Counted from the first letter of the stretch, positions 37,725 to 50,630 are shown. The stretch is 64,000 bases of DNA from Lineus longissimus (GCF_910592395.1 NC_088320.1:6884001-6948000), one strand, 5' to 3'. Made by a program: numbers and translations. The notes: generated by a model from the letters alone, not told the origin.

Positions 37725-39014
37725 ATGCCAGCTAATCCCGGCCTTCTAGAATCAGAGATGGAATTAAACAATACAAATATGACAATGGACGAGGTGCCAA
37801 CACTCTTAAGTGGCTTAACCACTGCATTCATGGACGGCGTGGTTAGCAATATAACCACGCCGGGTGCGAGAACGACAATAACGGAATTCGTGACGACATC
37901 AAAGATTCTGTTGACGTCGCCAGAAACTGATACCAACGTCACAGTCAATGTCACTGCAGATTCCACGCAGACTGCTTATGAAGAATTTTACGAAACGGCT
38001 CGATTTGTGACGGGTGGTGTAATAATACCAATCGTGTGTATTCTAGGGATAATAAGCAACACATTGACTCTGATTGTACTGAATCAGAAGAATATGCACA
38101 CTTCAACAAACACGTATCTGTCTGCGCTGGCTGTTGCGGACTTGATAAAGCTTGTCAACGATACTTTATACTTTGTGACTGTCCTGCTCTTCCGTGTGAA
38201 ACCGAAAGCTGGAAACATCTTATACGGCCATTTATATCCCTATGCACATTTTATTTTTTCTCTTTCGACTTCCATTTCGTCTTGGTTGACTATTTCAGTG
38301 GCTGTGGAACGATATATTATGGTGTGTCACGCGACCAGAGCTCGGGGAATATGTACAATACAAAGGGCCCGAGTAGTGAGCACATCCGTCTTTTTCGTCA
38401 TGTCTGTCATTGCCTTGCCTTATGCCTTCCGGTACCGGACTATCCGCGTCTTCGACAACACAACCAACACGAGTTCCTACGACGTGGAGACGACGAAAAT
38501 GTGGGAAAATCAAATATTCGTAGATTCATTCAACTGGATACAAAATTTGTTACGTTCGATTATACCGATTGCAATTTTAGTAGTGGTAAACTTTAAGATC
38601 ATAAAAGCTCTGAATCGGAGTCGAGCAAATAACAAAAAGTTTTCGTCCAGGAATAGAATTACTATAATGTTGATAAGTGTCATTGTTGTGTTCATAACAT
38701 GCGTAACACCGGACGCTATAATGTCCATTGTTGGCGCAGGATATCATGACGAGTCTAATTACCTAATCAAGGGTATTCGTGAGATTACGGACATGCTATT
38801 AGGTGTCAATGCAGCAATTAATTTTGTCCTTTATTGTGGCTTTAACAAAGGTTTCAGGCAGAACTTTGTGTCATTATTCTTTCAGCGTTGCATTAAGGAG
38901 AAAATAAAAGAGGCTGACGATTCGCATTATAGGAAACTTCCCGATCCGTCACCGAACTCAAATGAGCCGAATTCGACCACGCCCACGAAAGAAACGAACA
39001 GTACGCGTGTATGA
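37725..39014 (+). CDS. Class A peptide GPCR, FMRFamide-receptor-like
   Basis: A 429-residue seven-helix receptor in one coding exon, expected in the plasma membrane and signalling through G proteins. Residues 1-90 are extracellular, with sequons at N15, N18, N42, N71 and N75. Helices are approximately TM1 94-119 (N112), TM2 129-155 (ALAVADL, D139), TM3 168-200 ending in ERY (195-197), TM4 215-235, TM5 270-292 (P281), TM6 312-336 (TCVTP, P329) and TM7 352-372 with N366-F-V-L-Y370 replacing NPxxY. The pattern YPYAH..SSWLTISVAVERYIMVCH is typical of the invertebrate FMRFamide-receptor-like and GPR139-related group. There is no Cys at the top of TM3 or in loop 2, so the usual disulfide is absent. 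The tail ends STRV, a class I PDZ-type motif. An in-frame TAG just upstream (37719) fixes the start. The ligand is unknown. Confidence 0.92.
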   Translation: MPANPGLLESEMELNNTNMTMDEVPTLLSGLTTAFMDGVVSNITTPGARTTITEFVTTSKILLTSPETDTNVTVNVTADSTQTAYEEFYETARFVTGGVIIPIVCILGIISNTLTLIVLNQKNMHTSTNTYLSALAVADLIKLVNDTLYFVTVLLFRVKPKAGNILYGHLYPYAHFIFSLSTSISSWLTISVAVERYIMVCHATRARGICTIQRARVVSTSVFFVMSVIALPYAFRYRTIRVFDNTTNTSSYDVETTKMWENQIFVDSFNWIQNLLRSIIPIAILVVVNFKIIKALNRSRANNKKFSSRNRITIMLISVIVVFITCVTPDAIMSIVGAGYHDESNYLIKGIREITDMLLGVNAAINFVLYCGFNKGFRQNFVSLFFQRCIKEKIKEADDSHYRKLPDPSPNSNEPNSTTPTKETNSTRV

Positions 39015-39313
39015 TATTGAGTTGTGATGGATCGGATCAAATATAATTTTTTCTGGCAGTTAGAGTATGATTTAAAGTGCTTTTGTGAGGCAAGTCTAGA
39101 TACAGTTTTCAGCTCGTATTATGGTATCAGCAAGAATAGATAACAAATTCCGAATGACAAGGCCAAACACAACTAGTTTTTTCATAAAATCGTCGTGAAC
39201 AAGCATACCGCGCTATACACCCATGGGGAAGAGTCCAATGATCATATTCTTTGGTTTGCTGGGTGCTTGTATACAACTCGGGCATGTTTTCATATAAGCT
39301 GTACACCGGCGGC

Positions 39314-39319
39314 AATAAA
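39314..39319 (+). terminator. Candidate polyadenylation signal of the GPCR
   Basis: AATAAA lies 300 bases after the stop codon in GGCAATAAAAGG. It is the first canonical hexamer downstream. Confidence 0.55.
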
Positions 39320-42300
39320 AGGTGCTAGTGTCTTCAAAATCATTTCGTATTTTTGTTGCTCGTAGGTACTTCTGATCTGATAAGTCCCTCACACTACATT
39401 TAACCTGGACCTGGCGAAGTTTGGCGCAAACTTAGTGTTTACTTCAACCTGGCGTTAGGTTTAATTTGAAATGGGCAAAACTGAATAGGATGATGCCAAA
39501 GTGACGCAAATTTGGTGACTTTAACTTGTTTTGAACAACCAGGCCCGTTTGGCATAGCGGAGTTTTTTTTCCATATAATTCTGTTGTTCTCATCTGCCGC
39601 ACTTTTAAACTATTCAATGACACTTTTTGCTCTCGTCTTTGAAACCTTCTAGCTAATATCCCTTTTTCACAAAATTTTTCAAGGGTCGGGCGGAACACCA
39701 AATCTACATCCCATCCGTAACTTAACATCTATGGACAAACTGCTTGACTGCCGCCATGTCATTCCCGGGCCAAAATGTCAATTTGTCACAATCTAATGAG
39801 ACTGGCCGAAAATTGGCCTCCAATGTCATGAATGACGGCCGTCCCTTCTCATTTATTTTTGTGATCGATGTAAATGTGTCTGTCGCAGCCAATTTGACCA
39901 AGGCCACCGATATTAACGTTGATACTAATTTGTCATGGTGGCTTTGTTATGATTCCAGAATGTTTTTCAATTCGTGGCAACATTTTAGGGGCAGTGTAAA
40001 CGTACATAATATATATATTGGGAAATTAAGTAACGTGCTTACTTCACCTAAAACATAGAATATATTTCCCGCAAAGATAGTTCCTCCTGAGCCAGAGGTA
40101 TTGACATATAGTCTCCAGGAAATCATCTGCTCTTAACAGATTAAAACTAATTCTAGTCCATGGGAGGCCTACTAGGGGGCAGAAGTGAAGGAAGCAGGTT
40201 CGGCCAGCTAGGAGTGAAATGATGAACTAAAATGACTGCTCTAGCATTTGATATCTTGACCATAAAATCCAGTATATCTCCTCAAGGGCGCCTGCTTGCA
40301 GCGCTTTAAGCGGTATTGAAACATAGAAAATAGTAATTACGTATAACAGATTTTTTCGCCATCGCCGGAAACCGTCTCCTGAACCAGTCATAATGATTTT
40401 ACGGTAGGTTTCGTCTCCGTTACCCGTCCGGTTTATTTAGTTGGACCCTGCCTCTCTCTAACCGCGACCACGTCCGGCAAATTGACAATGACAGTGATGT
40501 ATGAGAAAGGGCTTTGTTGGTCAACCAAATGAAATCATGTGGATTGGATGCGAACCGAGGGGTGATGAACTCAACCTTATATATTTATCTTTGTCTAGGC
40601 AAATCAGAGGGTTTTTTAATCAAAGAACTTGTAGTTTCTTAATAATATCAGAGTGGCGTTGATGTCCGTTATTTTTCAAAACTGTATTCAGTTTTGGCGT
40701 ACGATAGTTCATTTATAGAAGTGACATCGATGTCCATTGGCTTCGATATGTATCGGGTACTTTGATTGGTCTAAAGGGCAAGCGAAGATGGCCCTTAGAT
40801 AAAGCAATGCGTTCTACGACTTGGGGGGGGGGGGGGTCAAAACGTCCAAACAGCGAAAAATAACGCGCCACACCCATAACGGAAATATTACATTGAAATG
40901 ATTAACGCAAACACAATGATTTAGGGCCGTCAATAAATAACATGAAAAAATATTTTTTCTGATATTTACATGTACGACTGGAAATTATTTCAGAGGATGG
41001 TTGATATTTTTTTAGTCAATCCTAAGCCATTGCCGATGTAATCACAATTGATGAGAAACTTCTTTATTGGGATTGTTTAGGACTAAAATTATTAATAGTG
41101 TTTTCTGATAAGCCGACCCCAGCTGTCAGAATGTCAAAAATCGGCTCGTCAGCAACCAAATATCCGGCGAAGCCGCCGAGAAAACCCATTAAAGACAATT
41201 ACTGTAGGAAATGACAACACAGTTGGTTCCTCATTCATTTTTAAACTGCGTATGAATTAGCCCTCGCAATGTGGCCATTACGTCTTATAACACATTATGT
41301 TTGAGACATGATGATAAAGCATTAAGCCACGGATGGAATCCCTGATTGAACTGAAAAGCATAAAAATCGGCAGAAGTTGTAGCCTGATATAGAGAGTACA
41401 CGACAGTGTAGCAGTTGTTGGCAGTAATATGGTACATGTAGTCCGTTTGCATCATTTTGTCGTTCCCTTAAATCGCAGCCCGCGCAGCAAACGTCGAACA
41501 CGAGGATCAGAATGATCTCTCGAAATACACTGATGTCTCTCAGATGTTTGATTCGTCGTGATTATATATTCGAAAAACACGAAATATGTGTGATTTGAAT
41601 GATTAGCTTGTTTGATATGTATGAGTGGAGGATGAATGCTTTATTTAGGTGGTTTTACTTTTGTAATGTCTACGCAGTCTACGGGTACACATGGGATGCA
41701 AAATTTTATCCAAAAAGGGATACCCGGTACATGTAAAAGCAACTAATTCCAAAGTATTTGGAATACGTTTTGTGTTCGAATAGCTTCTACGTCTATCAAG
41801 AGCAAAACTGGCAGCAAGGGCCATGAGCCAGCGCTACTTGTCGCCGTGCCATGACTCGGTGAATCAGATTATCTATCAAGCGGACACTATTAAGACTGAT
41901 GGCGTGTGTGACATGAGTTTGGTGTATGTCTGGATATTGATTGACGCCTGGTGTGATTGTTGTTGATGAGCTGCATCTTGGTCACTAATGGCCGTGTCGA
42001 AATTCTCGTCCACCACATTTCTCCAAGCCCACATAACTTAAATGCAGTAACATACAGGAATTTGAAAAATTGCTTTGAGTAACTGGTATTGTTATCCGTT
42101 CTTGTGGTAGGCCAACAGTCCTTAACTTCCAGTAACGACCGACTTCTGGTCGAACATTTCCTTTAAGTGGATTTCTGAGTGCGTTTTTTGCCACTGGCGT
42201 GATAGATTGAAAATTCTCAAATGTTGTTGTTGGCACTGGATTATGTCACACAAGTGTGTTCCGCATCAAGAAGGAAAAAAAACAGGAAAAGAAGGAATCC

Positions 42301-42559
42301 TGTTGATCGTTATTATTTTGTTCTGTTTGATCATGCCTTATTGCTGGTGAATTGTGTTCTCAAGCGAAGAGGAAAGAAGATGCGAAAACAAAAATTAGCG
42401 AAATTATGCATCCCGAATAAGTAGAATACGGTAATTCTGTGATCCTCCGGCAGAACGATGTCCTCCATTTCCAAGTCGTTCTGTGTAAGATCCCCAGGTC
42501 ATGAAAGTAGGATTTTGAAACGGTCTTTAGATTATGCGGCGTGTGATGTTGGTCATGCC
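39320..42559. other. Non-coding stretch, nothing recognised
   Basis: A G-run (about 12 bases) lies near 40826. Frames up to 104 codons (39744-40058) overlap minus-strand frames and have no domain. No RNA gene was recognised. Confidence 0.55.
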
Positions 42560-43345
42560 TGATTGAGTGCTAGATCGTGCGGCGTCTTTGGTTTGTGTCC
42601 TCGCTCACGCTGGTAGATCTCATTAATATCGACATGCAAGGGCTCAATTGGGTCGGCCTTTCACTCAATGCTGATATAATGGAGGACTAAGTGACTCAGA
42701 TTTTCCGGGGAAAACTTTGATATTGCCAATATATCTTCATATTCACGTGGTCTGTTTTTGTTACCAGGGAATTCGATATTTTAATCGATCAGAGGGTCTT
42801 GTGCGTGTTGCCTCTCATACGCATTCGAGGGTATATCGTTTGTTCATATCAAAACCGGACTTAATTCTCCGCTCATATCAGCTTAGATCCCGTCGCAAGG
42901 ACAGACAGGACAGTCTATCGGAGTAATTTTATTCTTGATTGGCCAAAGTCTTCGGCTTGTTGCCTCTCACACTTTGGTGTATGTGCACGGGTGTGGCGCA
43001 GTCGCCAACCTTTTGCTCATATCAAGCAGGACCCTTCCGCTCGGATAACGTAGGTCCTAATGCCAGGATGCATTAAACAATCTATCGGCCTTTTTTGGTG
43101 CTCGATCGGTTATGGTATTCTGCATGTTGCTCTCACACGCCTTCTGGGGGTATCTCAACCGGTGCAACAGAGGCGAAAATCGTTTTGGTAATATCAAAGC
43201 CGGACTTCTCTCCGCTCAGATGAACTTAGATCCCGATACGAAGATGGACAAGACAATCTATTGGCTTCGTTTTGTGCTTTGTCGACCAGGGTCTTCGGCT
43301 TGTTGCCGCGCAAGCTGGTGTATTGGGGCGTATTTAGCTCTGTGG
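42560..43345 (+). repeat. Degenerate tandem array, units of about 150-215 bp
   Basis: The word GTTGCCTCTC or a variant recurs near 42809, 42960, 43127 and 43301, with a more diverged unit near 42595. The order of sub-motifs is kept between units: GTTGCCTCTCACAC, GGGTATATC/GGGTATCTC, CATATCAAAGCCGGACTT, CTCCGCTCATAT, CTTAGATCCCG, GGACAAGACAATCTAT and GGTCTTCGGCTTGTTGCC. Units are heavily diverged and differ in length. The open frames inside (42717-42926, 43112-43408) are translations of this array and are not supported as genes. Confidence 0.65.
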
Positions 43346-43580
43346 TCCTCTGGAAGTAGAACGCTACGTTTCATCCGCATGAATAACAAGTTTTTCGGAG
43401 ACCTCTAGCGACAGCACCCCACCCTTCCCCTGCATCCCCGCTAGATACGGTCCTGGTGTAGCACATTGATTTAACCACCCGACGGGACAATTTGCGATCA
43501 TAGCTGAGATATTGATCTTGATCAATATATTGGTGTTGATATCCACTCTCCGACTCTTAACAAAATATATCGTTTTCCAG

Positions 43581-43777
43581 GGTGACACTGATCCTCGTTA
43601 CACCGACTTCATGCTGGAAATGTGCATGCTAACACACATGATTATGAATGTTTGTCTGGCCGCAATGCAGACCTTGGCTACCAACTTGACCGGGAAGTCT
43701 TTGCCCGTAGTCACTGGACCACTTGATGATTACCACATCAATAATGACACGCGAGGGTCAAATCAGCTCGACCAGCG
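43581..43777 (+). CDS. Candidate internal exon of an unrecognised gene
   Basis: A 197-bp stretch sits between a good acceptor, CGTTTTCCAG (AG at 43579-43580), and a good donor, CAGCG|GTAAGA (GT at 43778). It is open in the frame GGT-GAC-ACT. Codon third positions are rich in C and G, unlike the surrounding sequence, which favours real coding. The predicted peptide begins GDTDPRYTDFMLEM and contains a Met/Leu-rich hydrophobic stretch (about residues 10-35), one sequon (NLT) and a polar end. I recognise no family. Reading through the donor meets a stop immediately. A further 116-codon frame follows at 43784-44134 but I could not join the two with confidence. Confidence 0.35.
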
Positions 43778-46700
43778 GTAAGATTGATTAATTTGCTCAT
43801 GGTGGGAGGCTGCGATTTGGTGGTGCAAAGGAAAATACTTTTTGATACCAATAACTGCGTGACAGTCCAAGGTATTGACGATCATAACTTCTGGTCATGG
43901 TCCCATGGTCTCCATATGCCGCAATCCATCAGAATACAACGGGGCCGGACACTATTTCCGCCGGGGGATGGGGGATTTGACTGCATCACCGGGACTTTGT
44001 GTTGGCGACAAAATCGCTGGCTAAGCCAAGCAAGGTTTCGACTAAGTTTCGGTCATCTCGGCGGGGGGCCCGGGGGTTACAAGGTTTGCATTGGCCGTTG
44101 CTTTATTCAGTTGTTCTTGCTTGCATGTCTATGACAGCACTGTCTATGATGTGCGTGTGAGTTTGGGAATGAGTGATAAATAATTATGCTTGATGGTGTA
44201 TATGACTGTGATCACGTGAACGCCCTGAGACGTATCAAAATTTAAGTTGATAAATGATTACACATTCACAAATGCATCCTCCGGGCGAAGGCAAAAAGGT
44301 ATCTCCATATGACACTTCCAAGTCTTACGAAAGTTAGATCATGCACGCCATGCTATTTTGCCGCAAATCTGTCCCTAGACACTGTTAAAATGCCGTTTAA
44401 CGTCTTCGAAACGATGAAATTAGCCCATGGGAAGCCCCCAAGCAGTTAATGATAAAGTCGTTGATCTCAATCTTGCGCCTTGCGAAATGTTGTGGTTGCG
44501 TGACAAAACAGTATTGGGTCCTCACAGACTGATACTTTTTATATATGACTCAACAATCCTCTATGGCACTTGTTATCTATTTTATTTCAAGACTTATTAG
44601 CTATTAGGATTTTAAGTATGGTCACAAATGCGACCATGATGTCGTGATGGTATGCCGCTACCACTGACTATTCACGAAATCTGTCGTGGTACCAGTTTTT
44701 AAGAACGCTTTCAAAACATGACACATGTTCTTGAAGACTTTATAATTTCAGGACTGCGTAGTTTTTGATAGGTGCCAAGAAGTGTAAATCCAGGCCTCGT
44801 CTCGCGATAATCTGACCCATAACCCCACTCAAAACACCAGCCGTTTGAGTCTGCATCGCCTTACTGCTAAACGCGAATCAACGATGTCAGCCTTTGAGAA
44901 ATGGAATGTGAGCAAGGTTGATCATGTGTTCACTCATCAGTCACACTGGCGACTCATTAATATCAGCTCAAAACCCAATAGGGTTACATGGACTTCAAAG
45001 ATATTTTGATTATGATGATGAAAGGATCTCATATCGACCTATCATGTCTATACCGACTTGAGGGAAATTATACAGGTCAATAATAACCTTAATAAAAATG
45101 CCACTCCGGACGATTCTCAAGCTGCTATGTACCATTAGTCAGTATTTCGTTTTAACACCATCTCAAATCTTTGTGCTTTAACTTTATTCCCACAGGGAAT
45201 TCTGCACACAATTTAAACTCGTCAGTTTGACAGCTCAAGCATGATAATCACGACTGATATTTACACTGAACCCATGCCAGCGGGTAAACCTGTATTAACT
45301 TTTCATCTCGTTGGTGTTTGAAATGGGCTCTAGTTTCTACCTCCAAATTTGCCTGGAGCATTATTCAAAGTTAGCGAGTTAACAGTGTTAAGTGCAAGTA
45401 ATCCAATGTGAAGTATCGACATTCTTAAAATGGGAACTATTCTTTAACAACATTTGAGATACGTGTCTCAACTGGGGAATGCGTTAGCAGGAGTACAGCG
45501 CCTCGCTTTAATACTTTTATAACTACACATGTTTTGTTGATAAGTCCCGTTAATTATCATTACTTATGATATTGGAACTGCCATATCTTTGGGCAAATCG
45601 AAACAATACTACTTCATCTGTGTCAGAAGTTTGCCAAATATTAGTTGGTAAATGTTGAATGCAAATCTTACTGGATTGTTTAGAAGTTATCTGTTGAGTT
45701 CTCTGCGTGCGGTGACTGGTGTACATTATATTTCAGAGCTAGCGATATTATGGATGACTACGAAAGCGGAATACCCATTTCTTAGAATCAAATATAGCAA
45801 GAGCCTAAATTATGAGTGGCACAACGTAGGTTGTAATTTTCATCCAGACTTTATGTATGCTACATGCTTCGTTCAACACCACCTGGTAACGCCAGCATCT
45901 CACCTGGGCTATACAACTCAATATCAATTTCAATTTATTCTGGATTGATACCATCCGGTCATACATGCATCTTTGTTACAGTATGTTAACTAGATATGAT
46001 TCTGGTAATCCTGGTGATGTTGAGGCGAACCATTTCAGGCCTTTTTTATTTCTATTTCAATATCTAAATCGCTTCGTCTTGCCTCGACCTGTGAATAGAT
46101 TATTGTTTATAACGACAGTCGTTGTATGAACATGTAAGATAAATTTAATCGAAATATGCCAATTGGTTTGGAATAAAGCAAATAATATATTGTATCGTTG
46201 TTTTTGTTCATTTTCCTATGATGTGGTTTGAATTCGCTGGCTGTGAATCAAATGATAGTGGTAAATATCACTGGCTTAGTGATGTCCTCTTTCACACTCA
46301 CTGAGATTTTGGACAAACGTGTCAGCTCATGACAGTGAGATTAAGTGCACAGAATGATCATGCCACATATCTATGCAACTGGTTTCGCCTTAGCCAGTGT
46401 ATAGAAAGTACAAAATGCCCCCCCCCCCCGAAAAGGTCTCCCTATGGCCGTCTGTAGCTCAGATATAAAAAGGGCAAAATAGAATTCTTTGTTCCCTGCG
46501 GTCGACATAACCTAGGACATTACACACGTCTACGCCAGGTCGCTGTCGGTATTAGTTTTCTTTTTCGAATTAAATATCTATCTCTAAACCTTTTATTTTG
46601 TGTTATCGTACCTTAGTTTGGTTACTACTGGCCAATTAAAGTGATTTTAGGCAATAAACCATTTTTTTCAAAATCTTTAAGCGCCAACTATACTGCCTAT

Positions 46701-49700
46701 GGAGAGACAAGACAAACTGTGTGCCGCTGTACGGTAGAAATAAACATATATTGCTTCATAATTTAGATATAAACAAGGTAAAACTACTCTTCTACTAAAT
46801 ACGTTTCGTAAGCACAAATGGGTTAACTTTCTTTACGATCGTACATCTGGGTCCGAGCTTCCCAATAGCACGGGTCACTGGAAAGTACGGAATTAACATC
46901 GATGAACAAAGAAACCGGTCAAAAACGCCTCTTTTGCTCTTGCCTCTTTTAAGAACCACATCCAAAGCCCTCTTTTTATTGTTTTCAAGGAAATTCTCAT
47001 CCGCGAAACAACGTTAAAAATCTGAGGAGATTGCTTTGTTTTATGCAGGCTATTCCTAATGATGAACTGATTAACCATTGCTGACCGCAAGGGAACCCGT
47101 TCTTTCGTCGGTGCGTTGTAACGAGCCATGTCTGTTGTAGCAAAGGACACAGCGCTGACACTTACAGATCTTGATGTCCTTTTGGTGTAAATCGAGTTTC
47201 CCCGAGGCAAAATTCACTAGGTCTACAAATCAAAAGACGCACGTGGAGGCGAATCCCCATGCACGCTCTCTGTTAGAAATGAAATTCAAAGATCGGAAAC
47301 GGCTGTACAGTGTACTCTAACACTGGATGATCTTGGTTCTACTGTGCCATGTCTCCACGAGATGTTCAGCTCATCACAGCCTTTTTCCATCGGCTGCTCC
47401 TACTGCCACTGTTGCCGCTCCCGATGATGATGCATTCCAGCAAGCGCCTTGTCGACAGGTGGGCGACTGTAACGGACGAGTAAAGACATAGAATCAAATC
47501 GATATACCGAGAGCGGATCTTCGGCAATCTATCGCGGATTTATATACATGTATGATATTGATTACTGGAGAGCAATATCGTAATGTCAGGTCAATCTTTC
47601 ATGTCATTTTGCGGCAAGCGATTCTACCGAAAGGTTAAATGAAATTGAAGCTGATCCCTGTCTCTTTTAGCGAATCGTTAGTCATCGCTGTTGCGTGAGC
47701 GAATTATCTTCTGGTGTAGAACACAAATTGACAATCGGCAACAAGATATCGCACACTTTCATGGGTGTAAAATGATGTACATTTGGCCAGGTGCAGATAT
47801 GATATATAAATCTAGGTATATTCGGTGAAACACTCCGTGTTATGTCCAAGGCATAGTCGAATCGAGGAGTCATTTCGAGGGGTTGTCGGCCGAAGTTCTC
47901 TTTACAGTGAGGAGCCCTTTAGTTCATTGACTGAATGACTTCTCTCTAATGATGTCAACTGACTTCATGTTTTTTTTCTAATTTGATCAAAGTAACAGAT
48001 TTGCGGCCCCGTACCTATTCACTACTATATTGACTGGCTTTTCTAATTTACAAGTGTGCACTATGACGCCATTCCAGATAAGAAATCATTTTAAGCTTTA
48101 GTTAAGATCTTACAAAAAAATTATAAAGCTCACTTATATATTTATGATCTTACTTAATTAGTTTCTTGTATATGGACAAATACATATTATTCATTCCAGG
48201 AGTCTCGTAAGATTCGAAGTTCGGATCTTTGACCTAGGATACCACTGCAAGAACATTCAAAACCGTGTAGTTCTCCGAATGTATGATTAGCACATATAAC
48301 CCCGGCAAAAAAACCGTCTACTAGCCCAGACTAGCGGCAATTTACGAGATTTCTAAACGTTGTCGCCAGTTCATGCCAATTTCATTATTACTCTCTGTAT
48401 GTCGTTTCACAGCAGGCGATCGGTCTACCAGAATGAATTATGAGCCCATCTTGAAATCAAGGAAGCTGGATTCCTGATTGCTGGTGATTCTGGAACTTAA
48501 ACATGTCCCACTCAAGTGACAGCTTCCTTCCAGGAGACAACGAGGGCGCGTGGGCAACAATGGGGTGAACTCATAGTCCTTCCGTTCGCAGACTGTCCTG
48601 GTTGAAATAAACTGGCCAGGAAGGCTCGTCCCGTATTCGATGTTCTCGGAGATTGCACGGGTGAATGTCGAGTAGCCTCCCTGTCAGCAACTATCAATGT
48701 CTAGTACGTTTTGTGCTCGGCGACAAAGACCTATCACTGCAATAAGTCACAAAATAAACAAATCGTCACGCACTTTTTTCTCAGAACACTATTTTGTTCT
48801 GCGCACGGGTACTCTCGTTCCCAGAGGTGGTCATCAGTCATCGTCAAATAGTGATATTGTATTATGAATGCCTTGTTATGGTCATCCTCAGCCTCTACTC
48901 AGGCACAGGACCCCATGACTTTTTTGGGTCAACCCGTAGAGGAAGCACGCCTTGGATGGAGATAGACAGCCACATTCATCTACCCTGTCCTTTATTAGAG
49001 AGCAAATAAACAATAAAAGGGAACGAACATTCGTTATTATTGATACCAGGACCCAACACAACAGTAAATCCGCGGCTACTCGCATGTATATACAGTTATT
49101 TTGGCTTGATTGCGGCATTGGTTAATTGGCTACCCTGTATATGTTAATCCCAACGACAGGGATATTGCCCTCGTCTTTCTTTGATGGGACGTCATCGGAT
49201 CAATGGAACTGTTCATTTATTTCGGCAGATCATCAGATGTAACAATCCATACCCACCATAGCCATCAAATCTACACAGACCCAGCATACAAAGACTTTGC
49301 CTCCATTTGTGGCAATTGCACGTATCGACGGCTCGATTAAGATGGCCACGGAAACAGACGTCGTCCACTTCCAAGAGCCGTATATTCGACTGTTGACACG
49401 TACCTGCGATTGGCTATTACCAATAAGGCCAATATGGAGCACCATTCGGATATTTAATTACAAGATCTAAAAGAGCATCGGATCAATGAACAGCTGAGCG
49501 TTGGAGACATTTGCTTCCTCAATGTGTCTAGTCTGGTTGCATGGATTTGGACTGTTACACTCGGATATTAATGTAACGCTTCCAAGTCTAGATTAGTGTT
49601 CGACGTCAGGATCCAATGCATTTATGATATACATTTTTACCTTCAGCCACACTGATCTAATTTACTTCAAAGGAAACCACCTTCACGCAATAACTTAATA

Positions 49701-50372
49701 TTCTGGCTTCGAAGGATATTTTTATAACGTTTAGAGTAAATAAGCTACATGTGAATTATGACGTCAATGGTAGCCTATGTATGGTGTCAGAAGAATATCA
49801 GATGGAGTATACTGATCACTGTAGTCATTGGTAAACATATTTCCCTGTGACGGCTCAAGCACTTTTCCTTGATCAGTTCGGCCTGCCAAGAGCTAGAAGG
49901 ATTTCTCTCATGATCGGTAATGCCAATATGCTCTCAGTTGATAAGAACTAGAGGATGATATATCAGTGTTTATTTATAAAGTGAATGATTTAGAACGTTT
50001 TCAGGTAATCAGTCCGCAAGTCGTTAATTGGTCTGCCAAAAGCAGACGCAATCTATGAAAGGAGCCAATATTCCTCTATTGATTGAACATGGTTCTGAAG
50101 ATAACTCTGAGTTAAAAATCGGCTAGCCGACGGATGTTGTGACAGCTATAATGCGGATAAGCGCAAGGAGTCGCTGTGGTACAATCATCATGCATATTGA
50201 GGTTACCAAAAGGGTAACAGTTATACTGACGGGATTAACCCTGAACACTATTACTAGAAGTACTTTCCAGTGGGAATATATGTTTGCTTGTCACGATGGT
50301 TCCAATCGGAACCTGATGAAATGGGAAGTGGAACAGGACAGAGTAAAGCGGGTCGATTTCTCTGAATACAGC
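43778..50372. other. Long stretch without a supported gene
   Basis: The frames at 43784-44134, 45652-45948 and 46893-47210 (minus) are the longest and show no domain. A C-run (about 12 bases) is near 46420. Dispersed TTAAGATCTTAC and CGTAAGATTC words are at about 48106 and 48206. No RNA gene was recognised. Confidence 0.45.
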
Positions 50373-50630
50373 CATCGAAAGGAGCACCGGCAGCTGGTAA
50401 ACGAAGATACGAAAGCGATACGACACGAAACGGAGAAAATTACAACCCTTTACAAACATTTAGGGAAGTTAACACATCGAAAGGAGCACCGACAGCTGGT
50501 AAACGAATATACGAAAGCGATACGACACGAAACGGAGAAAATGCCACCGAACAGTTAATTAATGACCAAGGTAAAACGTGTAAGAAGTTTGCAAAAGGGT
50601 GCTCTTTACAAACATTTGGGGAAGTTAAAG
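50373..50630 (+). repeat. 102-bp tandem duplication plus a partial third piece
   Basis: CATCGAAAGGAGCACCG starts at 50373 and again at 50475. The copies are nearly identical through CGACACGAAACGGAGAAAAT. The sub-word TTTACAAACATTT(A/G)GGGAAGTTA appears at about 50451 and again at about 50607. Because 102 is a multiple of three, both copies stay in one open frame (50139-50558), giving two HRKEHRQLVNE..TKAIRHETEK units. There is no start context, domain or splice evidence for a gene, so I call it a repeat and only note the frame. Confidence 0.75.

Noticed and set aside
38036-38596. 186-codon plus frame overlapping the GPCR
   Set aside because: It is a shadow in another frame of the GPCR coding exon, which has seven helices and class A motifs.
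48318-48350. Possible solo LTR of the mini-retrotransposon
   Set aside because: Only CTACTAGCCCAGACTAG and a few following bases match the LTR. A box, B box and ends are absent, so it is likely chance.
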